64,000 nucleotides of DNA from Pandoraea nosoerga (GTDB taxonomy: Bacteria; Pseudomonadota; Gammaproteobacteria; Burkholderiales; Burkholderiaceae). The notes under the pieces are model-generated. The model saw only the letters and a list, made by a program, of their open reading frames with translations, had not been told where the DNA came from and ran no database searches. The stretch is taken from contig NZ_CABPSC010000001.1 of NCBI RefSeq assembly GCF_902459585.1, positions 310,001-374,000 on the forward strand, given 5' to 3'. Numbering within the stretch: the first letter of the stretch is position 1; each line of letters begins with the position of its first letter. A program made the translations under genes and the position numbers. Positions 1 through 8,565 of this stretch are shown here, piece by piece.

Positions 1-498
1 CGTGCGCGGGTCGATGTTGTGCTTCGCGAACACGTAGTAGCCCGGCACCAGCGTGCCCGACGTCGAAGTCGGATCGCCCAGGCCGAAGTTGATTTTCTTG
101 CCGTTCCGGATCACGTCGTCGAGTGTCTTGTACGGGCTCGACTTGTTCGAGATCAGCAGCGAGTAATAGCCCTCGGTGCCGTCGGCGTAGACGATCTTCG
201 CGAAGACTTCGCCTTGCGAGCGGTCCACGGCTTCCATCGCGCCCTTGTTTCCCATCCACGCGAGCTGCACCTTGTTAAAGCGCATGCCTTCGATCACGCC
301 GGCGTAGTCGGTGGCGAAGAACGGCGTCACCTTCAGGCCCGTCTGCTTCTCCATGTCGTCGATGAGCGGCTGCCAGCGCTGACGCAGCGCGGCGCTGGAG
401 TCGGTCGAGATGATGCCGAAGTTGATTTCCTGCGCGTGCGCCGCCGCCACCGAAGCGAACATGGCCGCGCCGGCCAGCAGGGTTTTCCACAGTTTCAT
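1..498 (-). CDS. phnD: Phosphonate ABC transporter substrate-binding protein PhnD (3' end cut by window edge)
   Basis: Periplasmic binding protein that delivers phosphonates (or phosphite/phosphate esters) to the PhnC/PhnE transporter. Only the first 166 codons lie in the window; the gene runs off the left edge. The product starts MKLWKTLLAG, has a Sec signal peptide ending near AAAHA-QE, and continues with the PhnD-type start EINFGIISTDSS, followed by the WMGNKGAMEAV and NFGLGDPTSTSG segments typical of the family. The ATG is preceded by AGGAG nine bases upstream. It lies 16 bp after phnC in the same operon, so phnE genes are expected just outside the window. Control is inferred to come from the Pho-box-like promoter before phnC. 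Confidence 0.9.
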   Translation of the reverse strand, partial: MKLWKTLLAGAAMFASVAAAHAQEINFGIISTDSSAALRQRWQPLIDDMEKQTGLKVTPFFATDYAGVIEGMRFNKVQLAWMGNKGAMEAVDRSQGEVFAKIVYADGTEGYYSLLISNKSSPYKTLDDVIRNGKKINFGLGDPTSTSGTLVPGYYVFAKHNIDPRT

Positions 499-514
499 GA
501 GAGCAGGCTCCTGG

Positions 515-1384
515 TCAGGTCAGGCTGAGGGACATCGAGGTTAGAAAGGGGGTTTGCGCGTCGGCTGCATTCGTGCCCGCCGCGCCCTCCGAGGCTTCGT
601 CGGGAGCGTCGTTGAGCAACTCGCTCGCCTGCACGCCGTACAGCCGGCGCAGCAGATCGGGCGTGAGCGCCGAGGACGGGCCGTCGTACACCACACGCCC
701 CTGGTGCAACGCGACCGTGCGCACGCAGTAGCGCATGGCCACGTCGACCTGATGCAGCGAGACGACGACCGTCAGCTTGTGGTCGCGGTTCATGCGCGCG
801 AGCATGTCCATGACCTTGCGCGCCGACTCCGGGTCGAGCGAGGCGATCGGCTCGTCGGCGAGAATGATCTTCGCGCCCTGCACCAGCGTGCGCGCCAGTG
901 CCGCGCGCTGCTGCTGGCCGCCCGAGAGCGTGCTCGCGCGCTGGAACGCAAGATCGGCAATGCCCACCTCGCCAAGCGCGGCGATCGCCGCCTGGCGCTC
1001 GGCAGGCGTGAAGCGGAACATCAGGCTGCGCCACAGCGGCACGCGGGCGAGCACGCCCGTGAGCACGTTGGTGATTACGGGCAGACGGCCCACGAGATTG
1101 AATTGCTGGAAGACGAAGCCGATGTCGCGCCGGATCTGGCGCACCTCGCGCACGATGCGGCCGTCGCGCTGGATCGGACGACCGAGGATCTCGATGCTGC
1201 CCGGCTGCGGATCGGCCGCGACGAAGCCGGCGATGTGACGCATCAGCGTCGACTTGCCCGAGCCCGACGCCCCGATGAGCGCCACCATCTCGCCCGGCAT
1301 GACCTTGAGCGCCACTTCGTCCAGCGCGCGGCGCCCGCTGCCGAATGTCTTGGTCAGTCGCTCGATTCGAATCGCTTCGTCCAC
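515..1384 (-). CDS. phnC: Phosphonate ABC transporter ATP-binding protein PhnC
   Basis: Cytoplasmic ATPase of the phosphonate importer, 289 aa. Visible motifs are Walker [10 protein letters not shown] near residue 37, the Q-loop in FVFQQFNLV, the ABC signature [13 protein letters not shown] and Walker [14 protein letters not shown]. The [16 protein letters not shown] stretch after the Q-loop is typical of PhnC. The start is GTG with AGGTG just upstream. The C-terminal 30 or so residues are an Ala/Thr-rich tail beyond the usual ABC fold. It is the first gene of the operon and is followed by phnD. Substrate range (phosphonate versus phosphite) cannot be read from the sequence. Confidence 0.93.
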   Translation of the reverse strand: MDEAIRIERLTKTFGSGRRALDEVALKVMPGEMVALIGASGSGKSTLMRHIAGFVAADPQPGSIEILGRPIQRDGRIVREVRQIRRDIGFVFQQFNLVGRLPVITNVLTGVLARVPLWRSLMFRFTPAERQAAIAALGEVGIADLAFQRASTLSGGQQQRAALARTLVQGAKIILADEPIASLDPESARKVMDMLARMNRDHKLTVVVSLHQVDVAMRYCVRTVALHQGRVVYDGPSSALTPDLLRRLYGVQASELLNDAPDEASEGAAGTNAADAQTPFLTSMSLSLT

Positions 1385-1853
1385 GGTTCACCTGTTAGTC
1401 GAATCGCCGGTCGCCACCGACGCGCGCCGCTGTGTCCGCCCCGACGGAAGCGGCCGCGCGCGCATCGCCCGACTAGCTGTTTTGTGGCAATTTGTGCCAA
1501 AAGTGAACGCAGTCTAAAAAGTCTGGATGACAAGACAGTGACAACCGGCGAGCTTTTCCCCGCGAGTGAAAAAGCCTTATTCGGTCAATGATTTGGGAGG
1601 ATTTTCCATGGCGCGGAGCGCCCTGCGCCTACGGCTCGCGGGCGCGGCCGAACGGGCGGGCAGCCGGGGGGGCCGCCCTCGCGCACACAATTTTGTCTAC
1701 ATCTTTTGGAGGTGCGGGGCGCGACGTTGCCCAACGCCCGAAGCTCGCAGCGCCGCACAGGACACCGGCGGCGCGAAGACATACGGATGTGTAGACGGAC
1801 GGGTGTGCGCCTTTGCCGCGTGGCGACGTGTGGCGTGCTGTGGCGCGACGCCG
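1385..1853. other. 469-bp intergenic region between phnC and the DeoR-type gene
   Basis: It contains the phnC promoter and Pho-box-like site (1511-1544). From 1545 to 1853 I see GC-rich sequence with no convincing gene: the open frames have no recognisable protein and no ribosome-binding site matched to a start. I did not find a clear terminator for the upstream DeoR-type gene. Confidence 0.5.
1511..1544 (-). promoter_or_regulatory. Pho-box-like PhoB site and -10 of the phnCD promoter
   Basis: On the minus strand TTGTCAC-TGTC-TTGTCAT (1544 to 1527) has the 7-4-7 direct-repeat layout of a Pho box (consensus CTGTCAT-N4-CTGTCAY), with TGTCA kept in both halves. Exactly 10 bp further on lies TAGACT (1516-1511), a 4/6 match to a -10 box at the spacing of PhoB-activated promoters. 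The predicted start site is about 120 nt before phnC. No -35 box is evident, as expected when PhoB replaces it. Confidence 0.6.
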
Positions 1854-2609
1854 CTAGGCGACAAGAAGCTCGGGCCCGCGGGCGCGCAACTGTGCGAGCA
1901 TGGCCTTGTGCGGCGCCGCGTCGCTGATGAGGTAGCGCGCCGCTTCGAAGTGGCGGATGCGCACGGGCGTCACACGCCCGAACTTCGTGTGGTCGGCGAC
2001 CACGGCCGACACGTTCGCGCACAGCAGCATGCGCGCCCGCAGTTCGGCGGCGGCACGGTTGAAGTCGGTGATGCCGCCGTCCTCGGTCACGCCGCCCACG
2101 CCGATGAACGCGAAGTCCGCGTGGTATTGGGCGATCTGGTTGATGGCGTCCCAGCCCTGCACGGCGTCTTCGTTGTCCTGCAGTTCGCCGCCGAGCAGCG
2201 TGACGCGATTGTCGTGGTGACGCCCCAGCAGGCGCGCGATCTGCCAGTCGTTGGTGTACACGCGCAGCCTGTGTTTCGAGAGCAGCGCCTGCGCGAGCGC
2301 ACGCGTCGTGGTGCCATAGTCGATGATGACCGACGCACCGTCGGGCACGAGTTCCGCCGCGCGCACGCCGATGGCGCGCTTGCCCACGGCATTGACGTTC
2401 TCGCGCAGCGTCCAGTCCGGTTCGCTGCGATCGGCGGCGAGCGCGCCGCCGTGCGTCATGAGCAGCAGCCCGCGTGCGGCGAGCGTGTTCAGATCTCGAC
2501 GCACCGTCTCTCGCGAGACGCCGAGCTCGCGCACCAGATCGCTGATGGCAAGCGCCCCGGTCTTGGCGAGTTGTTCGAGCACGTATTGTTGGCGTTGTTC
2601 GGCAAGCAT
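1854..2609 (-). CDS. DeoR/GlpR-family transcriptional regulator
   Basis: A 251-aa DNA-binding regulator. The N-terminus is a DeoR winged helix-turn-helix (AISDLVRELGVSRETVRRDL, residues about 19-38). The C-terminal DeoRC sensor domain resembles sugar-phosphate isomerases (IIDYGTTTRALAQAL, FAFIGVGGVTEDGGITDFN). Family members usually repress transport or catabolic operons and are induced by phosphorylated metabolites. It lies upstream of phnCD on the same strand but is separated by 469 bp that hold a separate phn promoter, so they are probably not one operon. A role in phosphonate or glycerol-phosphate control is inference from position only. Confidence 0.85.
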   Translation of the reverse strand: MLAEQRQQYVLEQLAKTGALAISDLVRELGVSRETVRRDLNTLAARGLLLMTHGGALAADRSEPDWTLRENVNAVGKRAIGVRAAELVPDGASVIIDYGTTTRALAQALLSKHRLRVYTNDWQIARLLGRHHDNRVTLLGGELQDNEDAVQGWDAINQIAQYHADFAFIGVGGVTEDGGITDFNRAAAELRARMLLCANVSAVVADHTKFGRVTPVRIRHFEAARYLISDAAPHKAMLAQLRARGPELLVA

Positions 2610-2703
2610 GTTCGGACAGTGTCGGTTGAACTACGAATTCATTTTGTCGACGGCGGCACCGAGGTGGCGCCGCCCGCACCGTTGCACTTCGGCGCCTCGC
2701 GCA

Positions 2704-3318
2704 TTATCCCTGCAATGCCACGCGCAGCCCCAGGCCGATGAAGATCGCTCCTGCCGCACGGTCGAGCCAGCGTCCCGCGCCGGGCCGGCGCTTGAGCCAC
2801 GTGCCGAGCACACCGGCGAACCAGCCGTATGCGCTGAACACGACGATGGTCTGCGCCATGAACACGAGGCCGAGCAGCAGCATCTGCCAGCCCGGGTGCG
2901 ACGCATCGGCGCTCACGAACTGTGGCAGGAACACCAGAAAGAACAGCGTGACCTTCGGATTGAGCATGTTGGCGAACACGCTCTGGCGGAACACCGCGCC
3001 AAGCGGCTGCGCCCGGGCCTCGCTTGCCAGCGCCATTGCGCCTCGCGCGCGCAATGCCTTGATGCCGATCCAGAGGAGATACGCCGCACCTGCGAGCTTG
3101 ATCGCCTCGAACGCCCACGGTGACGAACGCAGCACCGCCGCAAGGCCGATCGCCGCGATGCTCGTGTGAAAGAGGCAGCCGAAGGTGAAGCCCGCCGCGG
3201 CGGCAAGACCCGCCCGGCGGCCCTGCGCAATGCCCCGCGCGATGACCTGCATGTTGTCGGGCCCGGGCGCGAGCGTGATTGCCACCGAGCTCAGCAGAAA
3301 CAGCCAAAGGTTGGGCAT
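2704..3318 (-). CDS. LysE/RhtB-family amino-acid exporter
   Basis: A 204-aa inner-membrane protein of the LysE/RhtB superfamily. The start MPNLWLFLLSSVAITLAPGP and the APGPDNMQVIARGIAQGRRAG segment are the family signature, and ANMLNPKVTLFFLVFLPQFV matches the second conserved loop (N-P-K). Five to six hydrophobic segments are evident. Family members export amino acids such as homoserine, threonine or leucine; the substrate here cannot be told. It stands between the DeoR-type gene and apt with no operon partner. It is a different subfamily from the ArgO-like exporter at 32.5-33.1 kb. Confidence 0.88.
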   Translation of the reverse strand: MPNLWLFLLSSVAITLAPGPDNMQVIARGIAQGRRAGLAAAAGFTFGCLFHTSIAAIGLAAVLRSSPWAFEAIKLAGAAYLLWIGIKALRARGAMALASEARAQPLGAVFRQSVFANMLNPKVTLFFLVFLPQFVSADASHPGWQMLLLGLVFMAQTIVVFSAYGWFAGVLGTWLKRRPGAGRWLDRAAGAIFIGLGLRVALQG

Positions 3319-3378
3319 CGGGACGTCCGGTTCATGGGTGAGGTTGCACGGGGTGCGTCAATGGCGAATGCCGCAAGG

Positions 3379-3930
3379 TCAGTGGCCCTCGAAGGAGCAC
3401 AGCAGGAATAGCGGCAGGCCCGCCTCGCTGATGAGGCGCGAGCCGCCCAGCTCCGGCAGGTCGACGATGGCCGCCCCTTCGATTACCGTCGCGCCCAGGC
3501 GCTCGAGCAGTTTCTTGCCGGCGAGCATCGTGCCGCCAGTGGCGACCAGATCGTCGATGAGCAGCACGCGATCGCCCGGACCGCAGGCGTCGGCATGGAT
3601 TTCGACCGTCGCGCTGCCGTACTCGAGTTCGTACTCCTCGGCGACCGTTTGGTAAGGCAGCTTGCCTTTCTTGCGAATGGGGATGAAGCCGATGTTCAGC
3701 TCATAGGCCAGGATCGAGCCGAGAATGAAGCCGCGGGCGTCCAGTCCGGCGACATAGTCCGGGCGCTGCGCCATGTAGCGATGCACGAACACGTCGATCA
3801 GCACCCGCAGGGTTCGCGGGTTCTTGAGCAATGGCGTGATGTCGCGAAACTGCACGCCCGGCGAAGGCCAGTCCGGCACGGTGCGAATCTGGCTCTTGAT
3901 GTAGGCGGCAGGGGACTCGTCGATCTGCAC
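3379..3930 (-). CDS. apt: Adenine phosphoribosyltransferase
   Basis: Converts adenine and PRPP to AMP and pyrophosphate (purine salvage, cytoplasm). The sequence carries [23 protein letters not shown] at its start and the PRPP-binding motif [15 protein letters not shown] chose the GTG at 3930 (183 aa, the usual Apt length) because AAGGA precedes it by six bases. The longer frame beginning at 3963 would start at the likely transcription start: a -10-like CATAAT lies at 3974-3969 on this strand. It is monocistronic. Confidence 0.9.
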   Translation of the reverse strand: MQIDESPAAYIKSQIRTVPDWPSPGVQFRDITPLLKNPRTLRVLIDVFVHRYMAQRPDYVAGLDARGFILGSILAYELNIGFIPIRKKGKLPYQTVAEEYELEYGSATVEIHADACGPGDRVLLIDDLVATGGTMLAGKKLLERLGATVIEGAAIVDLPELGGSRLISEAGLPLFLLCSFEGH

Positions 3931-4073
3931 GGGGATCCTTGTTTCGGTACTGAGAGGTAACACGCCACATTATGCCAAAAAGGCCCGGTGGCCCCGCCCC
4001 GCTGTCGGCGTGGCGGGCTCTCATGCGTGCGCGGGCGTCCGGACATTTGCCTCCGCGCACCGCCTTCCAACTC

Positions 4074-4128
4074 CTTACGCGCTGCTTACCTGCTGCTCGT
4101 CCGCTGCTTACCGGTTGCTTACCCGTTG
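4074..4128. repeat. 11-bp tandem array across the 3' end of the KefB-type gene
   Basis: Five back-to-back 11-bp units of the form CTTACCNGYTG, at 4074, 4085, 4096, 4107 and 4118. The third unit is the most diverged. The last unit contains the stop codon of the antiporter gene (TTA at 4119-4121 on this strand), so the terminal sequence including its stop appears to have been copied several times. Confidence 0.7.
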
Positions 4129-6101
4129 CCCAGCAGGCGCTGCTCCGCGAGCACCAGCTTGTCGGGCAGGCCGCGCAGCACGACGATGTCCTCGGCCATG
4201 AGCCGCGTCTCGGCCACGGGCTCCACGCCCCGGATGCCGTGGCGCCGGATCGCCGTGACCGTCACGCCGAGCTTGTCGAGCCGCAATTCGCCGAGCGTGC
4301 GGCCGACCGCGTCGGCGTTCAGTGTGAGCGGCACCGACTGCAGCCGCACCTGTTCGCGCTCGCCGCCTTCGTCTTCGTCGTCGATGCCGTGGAAGTAACC
4401 GCGCAGCAGGCTGTAGCGCTCGTTGCGCGCCTGTGCGACGCGGCGCAACACCCGGCGCATCGGCACGCCCATGAGCACCAGCGCGTGGGAGGCGAGCATC
4501 AGGCTGCCCTCCACGATCTCGGGCACCACTTCGGTGGCGCCGGCGGCAATCAGGTCGTCGATGTGCGTGTCGTCGACGGTGCGCACGACCACCGGCAGGG
4601 TCGGCTCCAGCGCCTGCACCTGCGCCAGCACCTTGAGCGCCGCCGGCGTGCTGTCGTATGTCACCACGATACCCGCGGCGCGGTGGATGCCCGCGGCGAC
4701 CAGCGCCTCGCGCCGGGCCGCGTCACCGAACACGACCGTCTCGCCGGAGCGCGCCGCCTCCATCACGCGGTCGGGATCGAGGTCGAGCGCCACATAGCCA
4801 ATGCCCTCCTGCTCGAGCATGCGCGCGAGGTTCTGCCCGCATCGGCCATAGCCGCAGATGATGACATGGCCCGAGGTCTTGATGCTTTGCGTGGCGATGC
4901 GGGTCATCTGCAGCGACTGCATCATCCATTCGTTGGCGACGAAGCGCAGCGCGATGCGATCGGCGTTGATGATCAGGAAGGGTGCGCAGAGCATCGACAG
5001 CAGCATGCCCGCGAGCACCGCCTGCGACAGCGACGGGTCCAGCAGTTCGCGGTCGATCACCAGATTGAGCAGCACGAAGCCGAACTCGCCGGCCTGCGCA
5101 AGGCCCAGGCCGGTGCGGATCGCCGTGCCCGGCGGACTGCCGAACACGCGCGCGAGACCGGCGATGAGGGTGAACTTGACGAGCAGCGGGCCGACGAAGA
5201 AAAGCAGCACGAGCAGCGGCTGCTTCATCACGATCGCGGGATCGAGCAGCATGCCCGTGGTGATGAAGAACAGGCCGAGCAGCACGTCGCGAAACGGCTT
5301 GATGTCGTCTTCCACCTGGTGCCGGTACGGCGTCTCGGCGATCAGCATGCCCGCGATGAACGCGCCGAGCGCCATGGACAGACCGAGATGCTCGGTAATG
5401 TAGGCAAGCCCCAGCGTGAGCAGGAGCAGGTTGAGCATGAACAGCTCCTGCGAGCGCCGCGCCGCGACCACGTGAAACCATCGGCCGACGAGCTTCTGTC
5501 CGAGCCAGAGCAGCAGCGCCAGTGCGCCGGTGATCTTGAGCGCCGCGAGCGACAGCGCCAGGACCAGCGCCTTCGAGTTGCCGCCCAGCGCGGAGATCAC
5601 GATGAGCAGCGGCACCACCGCGAGGTCCTGGAACAGCAGCACGCCCATGATGTTGCGGCCGTGCTCGGTCTCCAGCTCGAGCCGCTCGGCGAGCATCTTG
5701 GTGACGATCGCGGTGGACGACATTGCCAGAGCGCCGCCCAGCGCCACCGATGCCTGCCACGAGAACGACCAGAACAGGTTGACGAGCGCGCCCAGGCCGA
5801 GCGCGATGAGCAGCGTGCCCAGCACCTGGGATACGCCCAGGCCGAGCACGATGCGTCGCATGCTCTTGAGCTTGGGCAGCGAGAATTCGATGCCGATCGA
5901 GAACATCAGGAAGACAACGCCGAATTCGGCGAGGTACTGCACGCGCTGCGAGTCGGCAGCCAGCCCGAGCGCGTGCGGGCCGATCACGATGCCGACGCTC
6001 AGATAGCCGAGCATGGGCGGCAGATGAAGCATGCGGAACAGCACCACCCCGAGACAGGCGGCAAACAGCAAGACGAGTGTGAGTTCGAGCGGCGATGCCA
6101 T
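4119..6101 (-). CDS. KefB/YbaL-type CPA2 monovalent cation:proton antiporter
   Basis: A 660-aa inner-membrane protein of the CPA2 family. The first 380 or so residues form the Na+/H+-exchanger domain with about 12 hydrophobic segments (PPMLGYLSVGIVIGPHALG, FSIGIEFSLPKL, ALAMSSTAIVTKML). This is followed by a TrkA-N Rossmann domain (VIICGYGRCGQNLARMLEQ, then LDLDPDRV) and a C-terminal TrkA-C domain (LRLDKLGVTVTAIRR). That order is the KefB/YbaL layout for K+/H+ exchange under nucleotide control. The ATG at 6101 begins just before the first membrane helix; an upstream in-frame extension is not supported. No KefF/KefG partner is adjacent. An 11-bp repeat spans its stop codon. Confidence 0.9.
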   Translation of the reverse strand: MASPLELTLVLLFAACLGVVLFRMLHLPPMLGYLSVGIVIGPHALGLAADSQRVQYLAEFGVVFLMFSIGIEFSLPKLKSMRRIVLGLGVSQVLGTLLIALGLGALVNLFWSFSWQASVALGGALAMSSTAIVTKMLAERLELETEHGRNIMGVLLFQDLAVVPLLIVISALGGNSKALVLALSLAALKITGALALLLWLGQKLVGRWFHVVAARRSQELFMLNLLLLTLGLAYITEHLGLSMALGAFIAGMLIAETPYRHQVEDDIKPFRDVLLGLFFITTGMLLDPAIVMKQPLLVLLFFVGPLLVKFTLIAGLARVFGSPPGTAIRTGLGLAQAGEFGFVLLNLVIDRELLDPSLSQAVLAGMLLSMLCAPFLIINADRIALRFVANEWMMQSLQMTRIATQSIKTSGHVIICGYGRCGQNLARMLEQEGIGYVALDLDPDRVMEAARSGETVVFGDAARREALVAAGIHRAAGIVVTYDSTPAALKVLAQVQALEPTLPVVVRTVDDTHIDDLIAAGATEVVPEIVEGSLMLASHALVLMGVPMRRVLRRVAQARNERYSLLRGYFHGIDDEDEGGEREQVRLQSVPLTLNADAVGRTLGELRLDKLGVTVTAIRRHGIRGVEPVAETRLMAEDIVVLRGLPDKLVLAEQRLLGNG

Positions 6102-6291
6102 CAGCGAAGGTGGATTTCCAGAGAGAAGCGCGAAACTGTCATGACCGGATGTCATGCAAGTGCCGTGCCAGTTTGCGTCCGGGCGGCGGTCTCCATCGGG
6201 AAACCAGGCGATATCCGAACGTGCCGGGGCCCTGTCCGATGCGCGCGGGGCCAGGCGTGGCGCGGCTGCACCTCGGCGCCGCATCCGTTTT

Positions 6292-6299
6292 GATATACT
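6292..6299 (+). promoter_or_regulatory. Extended -10 promoter of kdsD, predicted to give a leaderless mRNA
   Basis: TG-A-TATACT is an extended -10 box whose last base is seven bases before the A of the kdsD ATG (6306). Transcription would therefore start at or next to the start codon. No good -35 box is seen 17 bp upstream and there is no Shine-Dalgarno sequence before the ATG. Confidence 0.5.
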
Positions 6300-6305
6300 C
6301 CGCGC

Positions 6306-7286
6306 ATGATAGCGAAAATCAATCCAGGCCGGGCGCTCGAGGTTGCCCGGGAGGTGTTGCGCACGGAAGCCGACGCCATCGAACGCGTCTCCGCGCACCT
6401 CGACGATAGCTTCTTCGAAGCCGTCTCGCTGCTGCTCGCCTGCCGCGGACGCGTCGTCGTCACCGGGATGGGCAAGTCGGGCCACATCGGCCGCAAGCTG
6501 GCCGCCACGTTCGCCAGCACCGGCACGCCCGCATTCTTCGTTCATCCTGCCGAAGCCAGCCACGGCGACCTCGGCATGATCACGGCCGACGACGTCGTCG
6601 TCGCGCTCTCCAACTCCGGCGAGACCGGCGAAATCGTCAGCATTCTGCCGACGATCAAGCGCCTTGGCGCGAAGCTCATCGCCATGACGGGCAACGCCGC
6701 GTCGAGCCTGGGGCGGCTCTCGGACGTGCACCTGGATGCGCACGTCGACAAGGAAGCCTGCCCGCTGGGCCTCGCGCCGACTGCCAGCACCACGGCCGCC
6801 CTCGCGCTCGGCGACGCATTGGCCGTCACCCTGCTCGACGCACGCGGCTTCGGCGCCGAAGACTTCGCCCGCTCGCACCCAGGCGGCGCGCTCGGACGCC
6901 GCCTGCTCACTTTCGTGCGGGACGTGATGCGCACCGGCGATCGCGTCCCGCGCGTGCGCTCGGACGCGAGCCTGTCCGAGGCGCTGCTCGAGATGACCGC
7001 CAAGGGACTCGGCATGACGGCCATCGTCGATGGCGACGATCAGGTCGTGGGCATCTTCACCGACGGCGACCTGCGCCGCCTGTTCAAGCGCACGCTGGAT
7101 TTCAGCACGCTCAGGCTGGCCGACGTGATGAAGGCCGGCCCGCGCACGATCGGCCCCGACCAGCTCGCGGCGCAAGCGGCCGAGTTGATGGAGCGCTTCG
7201 GCATCACGCAACTGCTCGTCACCGAGAACGGCCGCCTCGTCGGGGCGCTGAACGTCCACGACCTGTTCGCCGCGAAGGTCGTGTGA
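6306..7286 (+). CDS. kdsD: D-arabinose-5-phosphate isomerase (KpsF/GutQ family)
   Basis: Interconverts ribulose-5-phosphate and arabinose-5-phosphate, the first step toward KDO for lipopolysaccharide. It is 326 aa: an N-terminal SIS domain (VVVTGMGKSGHIGRKLAATF, then FFVHPAEASHGDLGMI) and a pair of C-terminal CBS domains (about residues 205-326; VGIFTDGDLRR, LLVTENGRLVGALNVHDL). The MIAKIN start matches relatives as I recall them and sits directly behind an extended -10 box. It heads the kdsD-kdsC-lptC-lptA-lptB run, which joins KDO synthesis to LPS export. Confidence 0.95.
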   Translation: MIAKINPGRALEVAREVLRTEADAIERVSAHLDDSFFEAVSLLLACRGRVVVTGMGKSGHIGRKLAATFASTGTPAFFVHPAEASHGDLGMITADDVVVALSNSGETGEIVSILPTIKRLGAKLIAMTGNAASSLGRLSDVHLDAHVDKEACPLGLAPTASTTAALALGDALAVTLLDARGFGAEDFARSHPGGALGRRLLTFVRDVMRTGDRVPRVRSDASLSEALLEMTAKGLGMTAIVDGDDQVVGIFTDGDLRRLFKRTLDFSTLRLADVMKAGPRTIGPDQLAAQAAELMERFGITQLLVTENGRLVGALNVHDLFAAKVV

Positions 7287-7317
7287 GTCCCCGCCCTCAA
7301 GCCCCTGCTTCTTGCCG

Positions 7318-7881
7318 ATGAGTCAGCCCAGCCACACCCCGTTCACCCATTTCGACGTCGCCGACGCGAGCGCGCGCGCCGCGCGTGTGCGCGTGATGGT
7401 CTTCGACGTCGACGGCGTGCTCACCGACGGCGGCCTGCGTTACGGCCCGGCCGGCGAAGTCATCAAGACGTTCGACTCGCTTGACGGTCACGGCCTGAAG
7501 CTGCTCGCCGAGGCCGGCATCGTCACGGCGATCATCACGGGGCGCCAGTCCGATATCGTCGCCAGGCGCGCGGCCGATCTGCGCGTCGCACATGTATACC
7601 AGGGCGTGCACGACAAGCGCGAAGCGTTCGAGGACCTCTGCGCCAAGGTGTCGGCCGCCCCCGAGGCGTGCGGGCACATCGGCGACGACTGGCCCGATCT
7701 GCCCGTGCTCACGCGCGTGGGCTTCGCGGCCTGCCCGGCGAACGCCCACGTCGAAGTGAAGGCGCGCTGCCACTGGATCGGCGCCACGCGCGGCGGCGAA
7801 GGCGCCGTGCGCGAGCTGTGCGACTTCATCCTGCGCGCGCAGGGACGTTACGACGCCCTGCTTGCCGAAGCACTGGCCTGA
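7318..7881 (+). CDS. kdsC: 3-deoxy-D-manno-octulosonate 8-phosphate phosphatase
   Basis: HAD-family phosphatase that releases KDO from KDO-8-phosphate. It is about 187 aa with the HAD nucleophile motif MVFDVDGVLTDGG, the IITGRQSDIV motif (motif II) and GHIGDDWPDLPVL (motif IV), and no cap domain, as usual for the tetrameric KdsC class. The ATG at 7318 is preferred over a TTG two codons upstream; neither has a strong ribosome-binding site. The gene begins 31 bp after kdsD and precedes lptC, so co-transcription is likely. Confidence 0.93.
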   Translation: MSQPSHTPFTHFDVADASARAARVRVMVFDVDGVLTDGGLRYGPAGEVIKTFDSLDGHGLKLLAEAGIVTAIITGRQSDIVARRAADLRVAHVYQGVHDKREAFEDLCAKVSAAPEACGHIGDDWPDLPVLTRVGFAACPANAHVEVKARCHWIGATRGGEGAVRELCDFILRAQGRYDALLAEALA

Positions 7882-7905
7882 CGCCCCGAGGAAGCCGCCC
7901 CGCCC

Positions 7906-8565
7906 ATGGCCATTCAACGCGTCTCGCCCGCCTCCCTGATCGCGATCGCCGTGCTCGCCTGCCTCGCGGCCGGCACGTACTGGCTCGTGCAACGCACGCT
8001 GCCGTCGAACGCCGATCGCACGCCGTATGTGAAGCAGCACATCCCCGATTACTACGCCGATGACATGGTGATCTCCATGCTCTCGGCGAGCGGCCAGACG
8101 CAGTACCGCGTCAACGCCGTGCACATGACGCACTTCGAGGACGACCAGACCACCGCCATGACGCTGCCGGCGGTGCGCGCCTTCACCCCCGACCAGCCGG
8201 AAGTGACGGCCACGGGCAAGCGCGGCACGCTCAATGCCGACATGTCGGTCGTCGACCTGTACGACAACGCTGTCGTGGTGCGTCAGCCGGGACCGCGCGA
8301 CCCCGAAATGCGCGCGCTCTCCGAGCATTTCCAGGTGCTGGTGAACGAGGACATCGTGCGCACGGAGAAGCCTGTCCAGCTCTATCGCGGCGCCTCCGTC
8401 ATGTACGGTGACGGCATGATTTTCAATAACATCACGCGGGCCGTACAATTGCTCGGCAACGTCCACGGCACCATCCAGCCGGCGGAACTGAGCAACAAAC
8501 GTCCGGCACCGCCCGCCGCGCCGAGCGCGGCCCCCCAGACCAAACAGGGCCCCAAGACCCCATGA
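7906..8565 (+). CDS. lptC: LPS export protein LptC
   Basis: Bitopic inner-membrane protein that passes lipopolysaccharide from LptBFG to LptA. It is 219 aa with one N-terminal membrane helix (about residues 8-28, SLIAIAVLACLAAGTYWLV) and a periplasmic beta-jellyroll region containing the YYADDMVISMLSASGQTQY and ATGKRGTLNADMSVVDLYD segments expected in LptC. The Pro/Ala-rich C-terminal tail is longer than in E. coli. Its stop overlaps the lptA start (ATGA at 8562), showing translational coupling. Confidence 0.9.
   Translation: MAIQRVSPASLIAIAVLACLAAGTYWLVQRTLPSNADRTPYVKQHIPDYYADDMVISMLSASGQTQYRVNAVHMTHFEDDQTTAMTLPAVRAFTPDQPEVTATGKRGTLNADMSVVDLYDNAVVVRQPGPRDPEMRALSEHFQVLVNEDIVRTEKPVQLYRGASVMYGDGMIFNNITRAVQLLGNVHGTIQPAELSNKRPAPPAAPSAAPQTKQGPKTP

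Noticed and set aside
3972-6293. A 773-residue plus-strand frame opposite the antiporter
   Set aside because: It has shadow-frame composition (Gln/His/Glu/Arg-rich), no domain and no start signal.
6104-7259. A 1046-residue minus-strand frame that appears to fuse extra sequence to the KefB-type antiporter
   Set aside because: The extra 385 residues are the antisense of kdsD and of its promoter region; no domain is recognisable and the antiporter has its own start at 6101.
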